A stretch of 64,000 nt of DNA from Pseudomonas canadensis (GCF_000503215.1 NZ_AYTD01000004.1:62001-126000), one strand, 5' to 3'; positions 43,812 to 56,538 are shown, counted from the first letter of the stretch. Made by a program: numbers and translations. The notes: generated by a model not told the origin, from the sequence alone.

Positions 43812-44173
43812 CCAGCGTTACGAACCTTTCGCGTTCGGGCCTCTATGACTGGATGGCACAGCGTGTGTCTGCGGTCGTTCTCGCGGCTTATTTCATTTTC
43901 CTGATCGGATACCTCGTCGCAAACCCGGGCATCGGCTATGAGCAATGGCACGGCCTGTTTTCCCACAATGCGATGCGAATCTTCAGTCTGCTGGCCCTTG
44001 TTGCCCTGGGCGCACACGCCTGGGTAGGCATGTGGACCATCGCGACCGACTACCTGACGCCGATGGCGCTGGGCAAGTCCGCGACTGCAGTACGTTTCCT
44101 CTTCCAGGCAGTATGCGGCGTCGCGATGTTCGCTTACTTCGTCTGGGGTGTGCAGATTCTTTGGGGTATCTGA
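43805..44173 (+). CDS. sdhD: succinate dehydrogenase membrane anchor subunit
   Basis: A 122-residue protein with three membrane helices. The conserved opening is GLYDWMAQRVSAVVLAAY. The ALGAHAWVGMWTIATDYL segment carries the heme-ligand region. ATG at 43805 lies inside the sdhC end; a TTG two codons up is less likely. Together with SdhC it binds heme b and quinone. Confidence 0.94.
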   Translation: MVTSVTNLSRSGLYDWMAQRVSAVVLAAYFIFLIGYLVANPGIGYEQWHGLFSHNAMRIFSLLALVALGAHAWVGMWTIATDYLTPMALGKSATAVRFLFQAVCGVAMFAYFVWGVQILWGI

Positions 44174-44176
44174 TTC

Positions 44177-45949
44177 ATGGCTAACATTCCAACTATTTCA
44201 TTCGACGCCATCATTATTGGTGGCGGCGGTGCTGGCATGCGCGCTGCGCTGCAGCTGGCCCAGGGCGGTCACAAGACTGCCGTGATCACCAAGGTGTTCC
44301 CGACCCGTTCCCACACCGTATCGGCCCAGGGTGGCATCACCTGCGCCATCGCCTCCGCCGACCCGAACGATGACTGGCGCTGGCACATGTACGATACCGT
44401 CAAGGGTTCCGACTACATCGGTGACCAGGACGCGATCGAATACATGTGTCAGGAAGGCCCGGCCGCGGTGTTCGAGCTGGACCACATGGGTCTGCCGTTC
44501 TCCCGTACCGAGCAAGGCCGTATCTACCAGCGTCCATTCGGCGGCCAGTCGAAGGATTACGGTAAAGGCGGGCAGGCTGCCCGTACCTGCGCCGCGTCCG
44601 ACCGTACCGGTCACGCGCTGTTGCACACCCTTTATCAGGGCAACCTGAAAGCCGGTACCACGTTCCTGAACGAGTACTACGCGGTCGACTTGGTGAAAAA
44701 CGCCCAGGGCGAATTCGTCGGTGTAATCGCCATCTGCATCGAAACCGGTGAAACCACCTACATCCGCGCCAAGGCTACCGTGCTGGCGACCGGCGGTGCA
44801 GGCCGTATCTACGCGTCGACCACCAATGCCCTGATCAACACCGGTGACGGCGTCGGCATGGCACTGCGTGCTGGCGTACCGGTGCAAGACATCGAAATGT
44901 GGCAGTTCCACCCGACCGGTATCGCTGGCGCTGGTGTACTGGTTACAGAAGGTTGCCGTGGTGAAGGCGGTTACCTGATCAACAAGCACGGCGAGCGTTT
45001 CATGGAGCGTTATGCTCCGAACGCGAAAGACCTGGCGGGTCGTGACGTTGTGGCTCGTTCGATGGTTAAAGAGATCATTGCCGGCAACGGCTGTGGCCCG
45101 AATGGCGACCACGTACTGCTGAAGCTCGATCACCTGGGCGAAGAAGTACTGCACAGCCGTCTGCCAGGTATCTGTGAGCTGTCCAAGACCTTTGCTCACG
45201 TTGACCCGGTGGTTGCTCCGGTGCCGGTTGTTCCGACTTGCCACTATATGATGGGCGGCGTGCCGACCAACATTCATGGCCAGGCGATCACCCAGAACGC
45301 CGAAGGCGAGGACGAGATCATCCACGGTCTGTTCGCTGTAGGCGAAGTGGCGTGCGTATCGGTTCACGGCGCCAACCGCCTGGGCGGCAACTCGCTGCTC
45401 GACCTGGTGGTCTTCGGCCGTGCTGCCGGCCTGCACCTGGAAAAGGCGCTGACCGACGGCATCGAATACGACGACGCTACCGACGCCAACATCGAGGCCG
45501 CCCTGGCGCGCCTGAACGCTCTGAACGAGCGCACTGATGGCGAAGACGTGGCTACCCTGCGTCGCGAACTGCAAAGCTGCATGCAGAACTACTTCGGTGT
45601 ATTCCGTACCGGCGAATACATGCAGAAGGGTATCGCCCAGCTGGCTGACCTGCGCAAGCGCATCGCCAACGTCAAGATCAACGATAAGAGCCAGGCGTTC
45701 AACACCGCTCGTATCGAAGCCCTTGAACTGCAAAACCTGCTGGAAGTGGCCGAAGCGACTGCAATCGCCGCCGAGGTTCGTAAGGAATCCCGTGGTGCCC
45801 ACGCCCGTGAAGACTTTGAAGATCGCGACGACGAAAACTGGTTGTGCCACACCCTGTACTTCCCGGGTGACAAGCGCGTGACCAAGCGTGCCGTGAACTT
45901 CTCGCCGAAGACGGTTCCGACGTTTGAACCGAAAATTCGGACTTACTAA
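44177..45949 (+). CDS. sdhA: succinate dehydrogenase flavoprotein subunit
   Basis: A 590-residue FAD subunit oxidising succinate to fumarate. [17 protein letters not shown] binds FAD; the covalent flavin site is His46 in [39 protein letters not shown] and [19 protein letters not shown] are catalytic or FAD-site blocks. It starts three bases after sdhD. Confidence 0.97.
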   Translation: MANIPTISFDAIIIGGGGAGMRAALQLAQGGHKTAVITKVFPTRSHTVSAQGGITCAIASADPNDDWRWHMYDTVKGSDYIGDQDAIEYMCQEGPAAVFELDHMGLPFSRTEQGRIYQRPFGGQSKDYGKGGQAARTCAASDRTGHALLHTLYQGNLKAGTTFLNEYYAVDLVKNAQGEFVGVIAICIETGETTYIRAKATVLATGGAGRIYASTTNALINTGDGVGMALRAGVPVQDIEMWQFHPTGIAGAGVLVTEGCRGEGGYLINKHGERFMERYAPNAKDLAGRDVVARSMVKEIIAGNGCGPNGDHVLLKLDHLGEEVLHSRLPGICELSKTFAHVDPVVAPVPVVPTCHYMMGGVPTNIHGQAITQNAEGEDEIIHGLFAVGEVACVSVHGANRLGGNSLLDLVVFGRAAGLHLEKALTDGIEYDDATDANIEAALARLNALNERTDGEDVATLRRELQSCMQNYFGVFRTGEYMQKGIAQLADLRKRIANVKINDKSQAFNTARIEALELQNLLEVAEATAIAAEVRKESRGAHAREDFEDRDDENWLCHTLYFPGDKRVTKRAVNFSPKTVPTFEPKIRTY

Positions 45950-45960
45950 GGGTGGCTGCC

Positions 45961-46665
45961 ATGTTGAAAGTCAGTGTTTACCGCTACAACCCTGATCAGG
46001 ACGCCGCGCCGTTCATGCAGGAATTCCAGGTCGATACCGGTGGTAAAGACCTGATGGTGCTGGATGTATTGGCACTGATCAAAGAGCAGGACGAAGGTTT
46101 CTCCTATCGTCGCTCTTGCCGTGAAGGTGTGTGCGGTTCCGACGGCATGAACATCAACGGCAAAAACGGCCTGGCGTGCATCACGCCGCTGTCCGCCGTG
46201 GTCAAAGGCAACAAGCTGATCGTTCGTCCACTGCCAGGTTTGCCGGTTATCCGTGACCTGGTCGTCGATATGAGCATCTTCTACAAGCAATACGAGAAAG
46301 TTAAGCCGTTCCTGCAGAACGACACGCCGGCTCCGGCCATCGAGCGTCTGCAGTCCCCGGAAGAGCGCGAGAAGCTCGACGGTCTGTACGAGTGCATTCT
46401 GTGCGCTTGCTGCTCGACTTCGTGCCCGTCCTTCTGGTGGAATCCGGACAAGTTCCTGGGTCCAGCTGCCCTGCTGCAAGCGTACCGCTTCCTGGCAGAC
46501 AGCCGTGATACCAAGACGTCCGAGCGTTTGGCTTCGCTGGATGACCCGTTCAGCGTATTCCGCTGCCGCGGGATCATGAACTGCGTCAACGTATGTCCCA
46601 AAGGCCTGAACCCGACTAAGGCCATTGGTCACATCCGTAACATGCTGCTGCAGAGCGGCGTGTAA
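45961..46665 (+). CDS. sdhB: succinate dehydrogenase iron-sulfur subunit
   Basis: A 234-residue iron-sulfur subunit. Cysteine groups for three clusters are all present: CREGVCGSDGMN with a later GLAC (2Fe-2S), CILCACCSTSCPSFWW (4Fe-4S) and CRGIMNCVNVCPKGLNP (3Fe-4S). ATG at 45961 gives the usual length; an in-frame GTG at 45952 is possible. It hands electrons from SdhA to quinone. Confidence 0.96.
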   Translation: MLKVSVYRYNPDQDAAPFMQEFQVDTGGKDLMVLDVLALIKEQDEGFSYRRSCREGVCGSDGMNINGKNGLACITPLSAVVKGNKLIVRPLPGLPVIRDLVVDMSIFYKQYEKVKPFLQNDTPAPAIERLQSPEEREKLDGLYECILCACCSTSCPSFWWNPDKFLGPAALLQAYRFLADSRDTKTSERLASLDDPFSVFRCRGIMNCVNVCPKGLNPTKAIGHIRNMLLQSGV

Positions 46666-46706
46666 CTGACGTTGTAGTAAAAGCAGGACCGTTGTGCCCG
46701 TAAATG

Positions 46707-46742
46707 CTACGGCGCAGGCTTCAACCGGCGCCGTAGTTTTAA
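46707..46742 (+). terminator. terminator or attenuator after sdhB
   Basis: CTACGGCGC / GCGCCGTAG with an 11-base loop and TTTTAA after it. It may cut readthrough from sdh to suc only in part. Confidence 0.65.
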
Positions 46743-46800
46743 CTTGAGCAGCGACTTACAAAGCCGCGGCTCTTATTTTGAAGAAATGAGACAAGCAGGG

Positions 46801-46927
46801 GCATTCGGGTTGGTACCCGAACTATCAGCGTGATCCTAAGTGGCTTGTTTTGGTCGCTGCACTTGGCCGTTTGCAAGCAAACTCGGTGTTTTCGCCGGTG
46901 GTGTCCCCAAATCGAGGGTGACCAAGC
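46801..46927 (+). promoter_or_regulatory. sucA leader, candidate sucA-II RNA motif
   Basis: The 127 bases before sucA hold a perfect hairpin TTCGGGT-TGGT-ACCCGAA at 46804-46821 and no gene. A conserved sucA-II RNA motif is described upstream of sucA in Pseudomonas. Position fits, but base-level match was not checked. Confidence 0.4.
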
Positions 46928-49759
46928 ATGCAAGAAAGCGTGATGCAGCGCATGTGGAACAGCGGCTATCTTTCAGGTGGTAACGCTGCCTATGTGGAAG
47001 AGCTTTATGAGCTCTACCTGCACGACCCTAACGCTGTGCCAGAAGAATGGCGCACCAAATTTCAGACGTTGTCTTCAGACGGCAACGCTGCCACCGATGT
47101 ATCGCACGCAACGATTCGCGATCAATTTGTGCTGCTGGCAAAGAACCAGCGCCGCGCCCAACCGGTTTCTGCCGGGAGCGTGAGCAGTGAGCACGAGAAG
47201 AAGCAAGTTGAAGTATTGCGACTGATCCAGGCCTACCGGATGCGCGGCCACCAGGCGGCCCAGCTTGACCCGCTGGGGCTCTGGAAGCGTCCTGCACCTG
47301 CTGACCTGTCGATCAATCATTACGGCTTGACCAATGCCGATCTTGATACGACCTTCCGTGCCGGCGACCTGTTCATCGGCAAAGAGGAAGCGAGCCTACG
47401 CGAAATTCACGAAGCGTTGCAGCAGACATATTGCCGCACCATCGGCGCTGAGTTCACGCACATCACCGATTCCGAGCAACGCCACTGGTTCCAGCATCGC
47501 CTGGAAGGTGTGCGTGGTCGTCCGGTATTGTCCGCTGACGTACGCAGCCACCTGCTTGAGCGCGTAACCGCTGCCGAAGGCCTGGAAAAATACCTGGGTA
47601 CCAAATACCCGGGCACCAAGCGTTTCGGCCTGGAAGGCGGCGAAAGCCTGATCCCGATGCTCGACGAGCTGATCCAGCGTTCCGGTTCCTACGGCACCAA
47701 GGAAATCGTGATCGGCATGGCCCACCGTGGTCGCCTGAACGTGTTGGTCAACACCTTCGGCAAGAACCCGCGTGAGCTGTTCGACGAGTTCGAAGGCAAG
47801 AAGAAGGTCGAGTTGGGTTCCGGTGACGTTAAATACCACCAGGGCTTCTCGTCCAACGTGATGACTACCGGCGGTGAAGTTCACCTGGCCATGGCCTTCA
47901 ACCCATCCCACCTGGAAATCGTTTCTCCAGTGGTCGAGGGTTCGGTCCGTGCTCGCCAGGATCGTCGTAACGACACCACCGGTGAAAAAGTTCTGCCAAT
48001 TTCCATCCACGGTGACGCGGCATTTGCCGGTCAAGGCGTGGTCCTGGAAACGTTCCAGATGTCGCAGACACGCGGCTTCAAGACGGGCGGTACGGTTCAC
48101 ATCGTCATCAACAACCAGGTAGGTTTCACCATCAGCAATCCGCTGGACGCGCGCTCCACCGAGTACGCGACCGACGTTGCCAAGATGATCCAGGCGCCGA
48201 TCCTCCATGTGAATGGTGATGATCCGGAAGCTGTGTTGTTCGTGACCCAGTTGGCCATTGACTACCGCATGCAGTTCAAGCGTGACGTCGTGATCGACCT
48301 GGTCTGCTACCGCCGTCGCGGTCACAACGAAGCTGACGAACCAAGCGGCACCCAGCCGTTGATGTACCAGCAAATCACCAAGCAGCGCACCACCCGTGAG
48401 CTTTACGCCGAAAGCCTGACCAAGGCCGGTGTGGTTGACGATGCGCGTGTTCAGGCCAAGGTCGATGAATACCGCAACGCGCTGGACAATGGTCTGCACG
48501 TAGTGAAAAGCCTGGTTAAAGAGCCGAACAAAGAGCTGTTCGTGGACTGGCGTCCGTACCTGGGCCACGCCTGGACTGCGCGTCACGACACCTCGTTCGA
48601 TCTGAAAACCCTGCAGGAATTGTCCGCCAAGCTGTTGGAAATTCCAGAAGGCTTCGTGGTTCAGCGCCAAGTGGCGAAGATTTACGAAGACCGTCAGAAG
48701 ATGCAAGCCGGCGGCCTGCCGATCAACTGGGGTTACGCCGAAACCATGGCGTACGCGACCCTGGCGTTCGAAGGTCACCCGATCCGCATGACCGGCCAGG
48801 ACATCGGTCGTGGTACGTTCTCGCACCGTCACGCGGTATTGCACAACCAGAAAGACGCGGGCACCTACATCCCGTTGCAGAACCTGTACGAAGGCCAGCC
48901 ACGTTTCGATCTGTACGATTCGTTCCTGTCCGAAGAAGCGGTTCTGGCGTTCGAATACGGTTACTCGACCACCACGCCAAACGCGCTGGTGATCTGGGAA
49001 GCCCAGTTCGGCGACTTCGCCAACGGCGCCCAAGTGGTAATCGACCAGTTCATCACCAGCGGCGAGCACAAGTGGGGTCGCCTGTGCGGTCTGACCATGT
49101 TGCTGCCACACGGTTATGAAGGTCAGGGTCCTGAGCACTCCTCGGCCCGTCTGGAGCGTTACCTGCAGCTGTGCGCCGAGCACAACATCCAGGTGTGCGT
49201 GCCGACTACCCCGGCCCAGATCTACCACTTGCTGCGTCGCCAGGTGATCCGCCCGCTGCGCAAGCCGCTGGTAGTGCTGACACCGAAGTCGCTATTGCGT
49301 CATAAATTGGCCATCTCGACCCTGGAAGATCTGGCTGATGGTTCGTTCCAGACTGTTATTCCAGAAATCGACACGCTGGACGCAGCCAAGGTGACTCGCC
49401 TGGTCCTGTGCAGCGGCAAGGTCTACTACGACCTGCTGGAAAAACGTCGTGCCGAAGGCCGCGAAGACATCGCCATCGTGCGTATCGAGCAGCTTTACCC
49501 GTTCCCGGAAGACGACCTGATGGAGGCCATCGCGCCTTACACCAACCTCACCAACGTGGTGTGGTGCCAGGAAGAACCGATGAACCAGGGCGCGTGGTAC
49601 AGCAGCCAGCATCACCTGCGTCGCAGCATGGGTAACCACAACAAGGCGCTGAACCTGGAGTACGCCGGTCGCGATGCTTCTGCTGCACCTGCATGTGGTT
49701 ATGCGTCGATGCACGCCGAGCAGCAGGAAAAACTGCTGCAAGATGCTTTTACTGTTTAA
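46928..49759 (+). CDS. sucA: 2-oxoglutarate dehydrogenase E1
   Basis: A 943-residue ThDP enzyme, the first component of the 2-oxoglutarate dehydrogenase complex. GGNAAYVEELYELYLHDP opens it, VIGMAHRGRLNVLVN (residue about 258-272) and HVNGDDPEAVLFVTQLA with the ThDP Mg site follow, and SGEHKWGRLCGLTMLLPHG lies in the C-terminal half. Begins the suc part of the block. Confidence 0.97.
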   Translation: MQESVMQRMWNSGYLSGGNAAYVEELYELYLHDPNAVPEEWRTKFQTLSSDGNAATDVSHATIRDQFVLLAKNQRRAQPVSAGSVSSEHEKKQVEVLRLIQAYRMRGHQAAQLDPLGLWKRPAPADLSINHYGLTNADLDTTFRAGDLFIGKEEASLREIHEALQQTYCRTIGAEFTHITDSEQRHWFQHRLEGVRGRPVLSADVRSHLLERVTAAEGLEKYLGTKYPGTKRFGLEGGESLIPMLDELIQRSGSYGTKEIVIGMAHRGRLNVLVNTFGKNPRELFDEFEGKKKVELGSGDVKYHQGFSSNVMTTGGEVHLAMAFNPSHLEIVSPVVEGSVRARQDRRNDTTGEKVLPISIHGDAAFAGQGVVLETFQMSQTRGFKTGGTVHIVINNQVGFTISNPLDARSTEYATDVAKMIQAPILHVNGDDPEAVLFVTQLAIDYRMQFKRDVVIDLVCYRRRGHNEADEPSGTQPLMYQQITKQRTTRELYAESLTKAGVVDDARVQAKVDEYRNALDNGLHVVKSLVKEPNKELFVDWRPYLGHAWTARHDTSFDLKTLQELSAKLLEIPEGFVVQRQVAKIYEDRQKMQAGGLPINWGYAETMAYATLAFEGHPIRMTGQDIGRGTFSHRHAVLHNQKDAGTYIPLQNLYEGQPRFDLYDSFLSEEAVLAFEYGYSTTTPNALVIWEAQFGDFANGAQVVIDQFITSGEHKWGRLCGLTMLLPHGYEGQGPEHSSARLERYLQLCAEHNIQVCVPTTPAQIYHLLRRQVIRPLRKPLVVLTPKSLLRHKLAISTLEDLADGSFQTVIPEIDTLDAAKVTRLVLCSGKVYYDLLEKRRAEGREDIAIVRIEQLYPFPEDDLMEAIAPYTNLTNVVWCQEEPMNQGAWYSSQHHLRRSMGNHNKALNLEYAGRDASAAPACGYASMHAEQQEKLLQDAFTV

Positions 49760-49803
49760 CGCCTTCGCGCTGACTGAAACCGAATTTTAAGGACACACAG
49801 ATA

Positions 49804-51027
49804 ATGGCTATCGAAATCAAAGCCCCGTCATTCCCGGAATCGGTTGCCGATGGCACCGTTGCCACTTGGCACAAGAAACCAGGCGACGCTGTAAAGCGTG
49901 ACGACCTGATCGTTGACATCGAGACCGACAAAGTCGTGCTGGAAGTATTGGCCGAAGCTGACGGCGTGCTGGGCGCAATCGTTGCCGAAGAAGGCGCTAC
50001 CGTTCTGTCGAACCAGGTACTGGGCTCGATCGAAGAGGGCAGCGCTGCTGCCGCTGCTCCTGCTGCCGCTGCACCGGCAGCCGCCGCTGCTCCTGCCGCC
50101 GCTCCGGCTGCTGGCGCTGAAGACCCGATCGCTGCACCAGCTGCCCGTCAGCTGGCTGAAGAGAACGGCATCAACCTGGCGTCCGTCAAAGGCACCGGCA
50201 AAGACGGTCGCATCACCAAGGAAGACGTGGTTGCTGCTGTTGAAGCCAAGAAAAACGCTCCAGCTGCCGCACCTGCCAAGGCTGCTGCCCCGGCCGCCGC
50301 TGCTCCTGTGTTCGCCGCTGGCGACCGCACCGAGAAGCGCGTTCCGATGACTCGCGTACGTGCCACCGTGGCCAAGCGTCTGGTTGAAGCCCAGTCGAAC
50401 ATGGCGATGCTGACCACCTTCAACGAAGTCGACATGACCGAAGTCATGGCCCTGCGTTCGAAGTACAAGGATCTGTTCGAGAAGTCCCACAACGGCGTGC
50501 GCCTGGGCTTCATGTCCTTCTTCGTGAAAGCGGCCACCGAAGCGCTGAAACGCTTCCCGGCAGTCAACGCTTCCATCGACGGCAACGACATCGTTTACCA
50601 TGGCTACGCCGACGTCGGCGTTGCCGTGTCCAGCGACCGTGGCCTGGTGGTTCCAGTACTGCGTAACGCCGAACTGATGAGCCTGGCTGAAATCGAAGGC
50701 GGCATCGCCACCTTCGGCAAGAAAGCCCGTGACGGCAAGCTGACCATCGACGAGATGACCGGCGGTACCTTCACCATCACCAACGGTGGTACCTTCGGTT
50801 CGATGATGTCGACGCCGATTGTCAACCCACCACAAGCGGCAATCCTGGGCATGCACAACATCATCCAGCGTCCGATGGCCATCAACGGCCAAGTCGTGAT
50901 CCGCCCAATGATGTACCTGGCGCTGTCGTACGATCACCGCCTGATCGATGGTAAAGAAGCCGTGACTTTCCTGGTGACCATCAAGAACCTGCTGGAAGAC
51001 CCGGCTCGTCTTCTTCTGGATATTTGA
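49804..51027 (+). CDS. sucB: 2-oxoglutarate dehydrogenase E2 (dihydrolipoyl succinyltransferase)
   Basis: A 407-residue E2 core. A single lipoyl domain has the lipoyl-lysine motif [11 protein letters not shown] near residue 43. Long Ala/Pro linkers flank the E1/E3-binding domain ([20 protein letters not shown]). The acyltransferase domain ends with [14 protein letters not shown] (catalytic His and Asp). It follows sucA after 44 bases. Confidence 0.97.
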   Translation: MAIEIKAPSFPESVADGTVATWHKKPGDAVKRDDLIVDIETDKVVLEVLAEADGVLGAIVAEEGATVLSNQVLGSIEEGSAAAAAPAAAAPAAAAAPAAAPAAGAEDPIAAPAARQLAEENGINLASVKGTGKDGRITKEDVVAAVEAKKNAPAAAPAKAAAPAAAAPVFAAGDRTEKRVPMTRVRATVAKRLVEAQSNMAMLTTFNEVDMTEVMALRSKYKDLFEKSHNGVRLGFMSFFVKAATEALKRFPAVNASIDGNDIVYHGYADVGVAVSSDRGLVVPVLRNAELMSLAEIEGGIATFGKKARDGKLTIDEMTGGTFTITNGGTFGSMMSTPIVNPPQAAILGMHNIIQRPMAINGQVVIRPMMYLALSYDHRLIDGKEAVTFLVTIKNLLEDPARLLLDI

Positions 51028-51034
51028 TTGAAGC

Positions 51035-52570
<1,536 letters not shown>

Positions 52571-52589
52571 GCGAGATAATAAGAAACCA

Positions 52590-52774
52590 CGGCGGAGTTG
52601 CCCGTCGTGAGCCTTGCGCGCAAGACTCACCGCGGAATATCCGCTGGACGCAGTCTTGCGCAGCTTTACGGGCCTTGAGCCCCGCAAGTTGCGCAAGCAG
52701 CAGTCACAGGTGGCGCGGCACTCATAATGAGCGCAGCGCCGAATGCGCAGTACCTAACGAAGACGGTAAAAAGC
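52590..52774 (+). promoter_or_regulatory. sucC leader RNA, candidate Pseudomonas sucC motif
   Basis: The 204-base gap before sucC folds well: GCGCAAGACT (52618-52627) pairs exactly with AGTCTTGCGC (52652-52661), enclosing GCGG-AATAT-CCGC. A further CTCAT/ATGAG stem lies near 52720. A sucC RNA motif restricted to Pseudomonas leaders of sucC has been described, and position and structure agree. The alignment itself was not run. Confidence 0.55.
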
Positions 52775-53941
52775 ATGAATCTTCACGAGTATCAGGGTAA
52801 GCAGCTGTTCGCTGAATACGGCCTGCCAGTTTCCAAGGGCTACGCAGTAGACACCCCGGAAGCAGCAGCAGAAGCTTGCGACAAAATCGGCGGCAGCGAG
52901 TGGGTTGTCAAAGCCCAGGTCCACGCCGGTGGTCGCGGTAAAGCGGGCGGCGTTAAGCTGGTTCGCAGCAAAGAAGACGCCAAGGCCTTCGCACAGCAGT
53001 GGCTGGGCAAGCGTCTGGTGACTTACCAGACTGATGCCAATGGCCAGCCAGTCACCAAGATCCTGGTTGAATCGTGCACTGATATCGCTAAAGAGCTGTA
53101 CCTGGGCGCTGTCGTTGACCGTTCGAGCCGTCGCATCGTGTTCATGGCTTCCACCGAAGGTGGCGTGGACATTGAGAAGATCGCCGAAGAAACCCCAGAA
53201 AAAATTCTGAAAGCTACTATCGATCCACTGGTTGGCGCTCAGCCATTCCAGGGTCGCGAGCTGGCTTTCCAGCTGGGCCTGGAAGGCAAGCAAGTTGCCC
53301 AGTTCGCCAAGATCTTCGTCGGTCTGGCCAAGCTGTTCCAGGATCACGATCTGGCCCTGCTGGAAGTGAACCCGCTGGTGATCAAGGCTGACGGCGATCT
53401 GCACTGCCTGGACGCCAAGATCAACATCGACGCCAACGCCATGTACCGTCAGCCTAAGCTGAAGACTTTCCACGATCCGTCGCAAGACGATCCGCGCGAA
53501 GCGCACGCTGCCAAGTTCGAACTGAACTACGTAGCCCTGGAAGGTAACATCGGCTGCATGGTCAACGGTGCTGGCCTGGCCATGGGTACCATGGACATCG
53601 TCAACCTGCATGGCGGCAAACCAGCCAACTTCCTCGACGTGGGCGGTGGTGCTACCAAAGAACGCGTAACCGAAGCTTTCAAGATCATCCTGTCCGACTC
53701 CAACGTCGCTGCAGTACTGGTCAACATCTTCGGCGGCATCGTTCGTTGCGACATGATTGCCGAAGGCATCATCGGTGCAGTGAAAGAAGTCGGCGTTAAA
53801 ATCCCGGTTGTTGTTCGCCTTGAAGGTAACAACGCTGAACTGGGCGCTAAAGTACTGGCAGAAAGCGGTTTGAACATCATCGCGGCTACCAGCCTGACCG
53901 ACGCTGCTCAACAAGTTGTCAAAGCTGCGGAGGGCAAATAA
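52775..53941 (+). CDS. sucC: succinyl-CoA synthetase beta subunit
   Basis: A 388-residue ATP-grasp subunit. [18 protein letters not shown] opens it, [17 protein letters not shown] binds nucleotide, [20 protein letters not shown] coordinates Mg, and [16 protein letters not shown] and [10 protein letters not shown] contact CoA and the partner. ATG at 52775 gives the family length. It ends one base inside sucD. Confidence 0.97.
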   Translation: MNLHEYQGKQLFAEYGLPVSKGYAVDTPEAAAEACDKIGGSEWVVKAQVHAGGRGKAGGVKLVRSKEDAKAFAQQWLGKRLVTYQTDANGQPVTKILVESCTDIAKELYLGAVVDRSSRRIVFMASTEGGVDIEKIAEETPEKILKATIDPLVGAQPFQGRELAFQLGLEGKQVAQFAKIFVGLAKLFQDHDLALLEVNPLVIKADGDLHCLDAKINIDANAMYRQPKLKTFHDPSQDDPREAHAAKFELNYVALEGNIGCMVNGAGLAMGTMDIVNLHGGKPANFLDVGGGATKERVTEAFKIILSDSNVAAVLVNIFGGIVRCDMIAEGIIGAVKEVGVKIPVVVRLEGNNAELGAKVLAESGLNIIAATSLTDAAQQVVKAAEGK

Positions 53942-54822
53942 TGAGCGTCCTGATCAATAAAGACACCAAAGTTATCTGCCAGGGTATTACCGGTTCGCAA
54001 GGTAGTTTCCACACCCAGCAAGCCATCGAATACGGCACCAAGATGGTTGGCGGCGTAACACCTGGTAAGGGCGGCACCGAGCACCTGGGTCTGCCAGTGT
54101 TCAACACCGTGAAAGACGCTGTAGCTGCCACTGGCGCCACCGCCAGCGTGATCTACGTTCCAGCTCCTTTCTGCAAGGACTCGATCCTGGAAGCAGCATT
54201 CGGCGGCATCAAGCTGATCGTCTGCATCACCGAAGGCATTCCTACCCTGGACATGCTGGACGCTAAAGTTAAGTGCGACGAGCTGGGCGTAGTCCTGATC
54301 GGCCCTAACTGCCCAGGCGTGATCACTCCAGGCGAATGCAAGATCGGCATCATGCCAGGTCACATTCACTTGCCAGGCAAGGTCGGTATCGTTTCCCGTT
54401 CCGGCACCCTGACCTACGAAGCTGTGAAGCAGACCACTGACGCCGGTTTCGGTCAGTCGACTTGCGTCGGCATCGGCGGTGACCCGATCCCAGGCTCGAA
54501 CTTCATCGACATCCTGAAACTGTTCCAGGAAGACCCGAAGACCGAAGCGATCGTAATGATCGGTGAGATCGGCGGTTCGGCTGAAGAAGAAGCGGCTGCC
54601 TACATCAAGGCACACGTGACCAAGCCGGTTGTTTCCTACATCGCTGGTGTGACTGCCCCTGCTGGCAAGCGCATGGGCCATGCTGGCGCAATCATCTCTG
54701 GCGGCAAGGGCACTGCAGACGAGAAGTTTGCTGCCCTGGAAGACGCAGGCGTTAAAACCGTGCGTTCGCTGGCAGACATCGGCAAGGCTTTGTCCGAGCT
54801 GACCGGTTGGGCTGTCAAGTAA
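53941..54822 (+). CDS. sucD: succinyl-CoA synthetase alpha subunit
   Basis: A 293-residue subunit that binds CoA and carries the phospho-histidine, His247 in [36 protein letters not shown] and [20 protein letters not shown] are the CoA and structural motifs. Its start overlaps the sucC stop (TAATG), so the two are made together. A terminator closes the block at 54851. Confidence 0.97.
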   Translation: MSVLINKDTKVICQGITGSQGSFHTQQAIEYGTKMVGGVTPGKGGTEHLGLPVFNTVKDAVAATGATASVIYVPAPFCKDSILEAAFGGIKLIVCITEGIPTLDMLDAKVKCDELGVVLIGPNCPGVITPGECKIGIMPGHIHLPGKVGIVSRSGTLTYEAVKQTTDAGFGQSTCVGIGGDPIPGSNFIDILKLFQEDPKTEAIVMIGEIGGSAEEEAAAYIKAHVTKPVVSYIAGVTAPAGKRMGHAGAIISGGKGTADEKFAALEDAGVKTVRSLADIGKALSELTGWAVK

Positions 54823-54850
54823 GCCTCGCGCTTAACTGACGCTTCACCAA

Positions 54851-54885
54851 CACAAAGGCCACCTTCGGGTGGCCTTTGTGCTTTC
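54851..54885 (+). terminator. rho-independent terminator after sucD
   Basis: CACAAAGGCCACC / GGTGGCCTTTGTG with a TTCG loop and a TTTC tail. Confidence 0.85.
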
Positions 54886-54902
54886 TAAGTAACCACATTT
54901 TC

Positions 54903-54930
54903 TGTAGGAGCCGGCAAGCAGGCTCCTACA
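54903..54930. repeat. short degenerate REP hairpin
   Basis: TGTAGGAGCC-GGCAAGCA-GGCTCCTACA has ten-base arms, like two REP ends fused with the centre lost. Lies after sucD. Confidence 0.7.
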
Positions 54931-54988
54931 GTTTTTTGTATGGCATGGCTGTGTAACTTATCTGCATTGCCAGATTAAGTATGAAAAC

Positions 54989-55006
54989 GCGACATAGAGA
55001 TGTCGC
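54989..55006 (+). promoter_or_regulatory. hairpin in brnQ upstream region
   Basis: GCGACAT-AGAG-ATGTCGC is a perfect seven-base stem about 195 bases before brnQ. The 377-base gap 54823-55199 otherwise holds the sucD terminator, the short REP and no clear gene. An in-frame extension of brnQ from 54981 is open but not protein-like. Confidence 0.35.
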
Positions 55007-55199
55007 TTATCGGACAGTCCGCCCCGCAACAGTGCGTTCGTCAGCCAATTTCTGTACCCTAGCCGCCTCTTTATGCGTGCGCATCCCAAAAGGAAGCCCC
55101 GCGCTAGACCGGTCGGCTCCCATAAGGGCCGGCAGTATTTCCCTCATCCATAGGGAATCCCTCTCTAAATTCCGATTCAGTAGTGTGGTATTTCCCGAA

Positions 55200-56513
55200 A
55201 TGAAAGTGTTGAAAAGCCAGGATATCCTGGCGTTGGGCTTTATGACGTTTGCCCTGTTCGTGGGCGCCGGCAACATCATCTTCCCGCCTATCGTTGGTTT
55301 GCAGTCCGGACCTCACGTCTGGATGGCAGCGCTGGGCTTTCTGATCACGGCCGTCGGCCTGCCGGTGGTCACCGTGATCGCCCTGGCCAAGGTCGGCGGC
55401 GGTATGGACGCGTTGAGCAGCCCGATCGGCAAGATCGCCGGTGGCCTGCTGGCGGCGGCGGCGTATCTGGCGGTAGGGCCGCTGTTCGCCACCCCGCGTA
55501 CCGCCACCGTGTCCTTTGAAGTGGGCCTGGCGCCGTTGACCGGCGAAAGCCCGCTGGCGTTGTTCCTCTACAGTTCGGTGTATTTCCTGGTGGTGTTCTT
55601 TGTCTCCCTGTACCCAGGACGACTGCTGGACACTGTGGGGCGCTTCCTCGCACCGCTGAAGATCATTGCGCTGGCCATCCTCGGTATCGCCGCCTTTGCC
55701 CTGCCGGCCGGTGAAGTGGGTGTCGCCACCCCGGAATACGTGGCTGCGCCGTTCTCCCAAGGTTTCATCAATGGTTACCTGACCATGGATACTCTGGGGG
55801 CACTGGTGTTTGGCATCGTGATCGTCAATGCGATCCGGTCCCGTGGTGTTGAGTCGCCGAAGCTGATCACCCGCTACGCGATCATTGCCGGCCTGATCGC
55901 CGGTGTGGGCTTGGCCCTGGTGTACATCAGCCTGTTCCGCCTCGGCTCGGGCAGCCACGCGGTTGCCGCCGGTGCAAGCAACGGCGCGGCGGTGCTGCAC
56001 GCTTATGTGCAACACACCTTCGGTTCCCTGGGCAGCGGCTTCCTGGCCGTGCTGATCTCCCTGGCATGCCTGGTCACCGCCGTAGGCCTGACCTGCGCCT
56101 GCGCCGAGTACTTCAGCCGTATCCTGCCGCTGTCCTACAAGACGCTGGTGGTGATCCTGGCGCTGTTCTCGCTGTTCGTGTCCAACCTGGGCCTGACCAA
56201 GCTGATCGCGTTCTCGATCCCGGTACTCACGGCGATCTACCCGCCGTGCATCGTGCTGGTGGCGTTGAGCTTCTGCAAAGACTTCTGGCTGGAGCAGGGG
56301 CGCATCGTCGGTCCGGTGATGCTGGTGTCGTTCATCTTTGGTTGCATTGATGCGCTCAAGGGCGCTGGCCTCGCGGATTGGATGCCTGCGCAATTGGCCA
56401 ACCTGCCGCTGAGCGAGCAGGGCCTGGCGTGGCTGGTGCCGTCGGTGATGACACTGGCTGTGGCGTTTGTGGTTGATCGTATGCTCGGCAAGCGTAGCGA
56501 AGCTATCGCTTAA
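55200..56513 (+). CDS. brnQ: branched-chain amino acid transporter BrnQ (LIVCS family)
   Basis: A 437-residue inner-membrane protein with 12 helices. [19 protein letters not shown] in the first helix and the [19 protein letters not shown] segment are family signatures of Na+/branched-chain amino acid symporters. ATG at 55200 is used since it gives the usual N-terminus [11 protein letters not shown] terminator follows. Confidence 0.94.
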   Translation: MKVLKSQDILALGFMTFALFVGAGNIIFPPIVGLQSGPHVWMAALGFLITAVGLPVVTVIALAKVGGGMDALSSPIGKIAGGLLAAAAYLAVGPLFATPRTATVSFEVGLAPLTGESPLALFLYSSVYFLVVFFVSLYPGRLLDTVGRFLAPLKIIALAILGIAAFALPAGEVGVATPEYVAAPFSQGFINGYLTMDTLGALVFGIVIVNAIRSRGVESPKLITRYAIIAGLIAGVGLALVYISLFRLGSGSHAVAAGASNGAAVLHAYVQHTFGSLGSGFLAVLISLACLVTAVGLTCACAEYFSRILPLSYKTLVVILALFSLFVSNLGLTKLIAFSIPVLTAIYPPCIVLVALSFCKDFWLEQGRIVGPVMLVSFIFGCIDALKGAGLADWMPAQLANLPLSEQGLAWLVPSVMTLAVAFVVDRMLGKRSEAIA

Positions 56514-56538
56514 ACAAGCGGGTTTACGTTACAAGGAA

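Noticed and set aside
44198..45850. 550-codon minus-strand frame opposite sdhA
   Set aside because: Antisense shadow; sdhA is complete and highly conserved.
54981..55199. 73-codon N-terminal extension of brnQ
   Set aside because: Arg/Ser-rich, not membrane-like, while the start at 55200 gives the standard BrnQ N-terminus.
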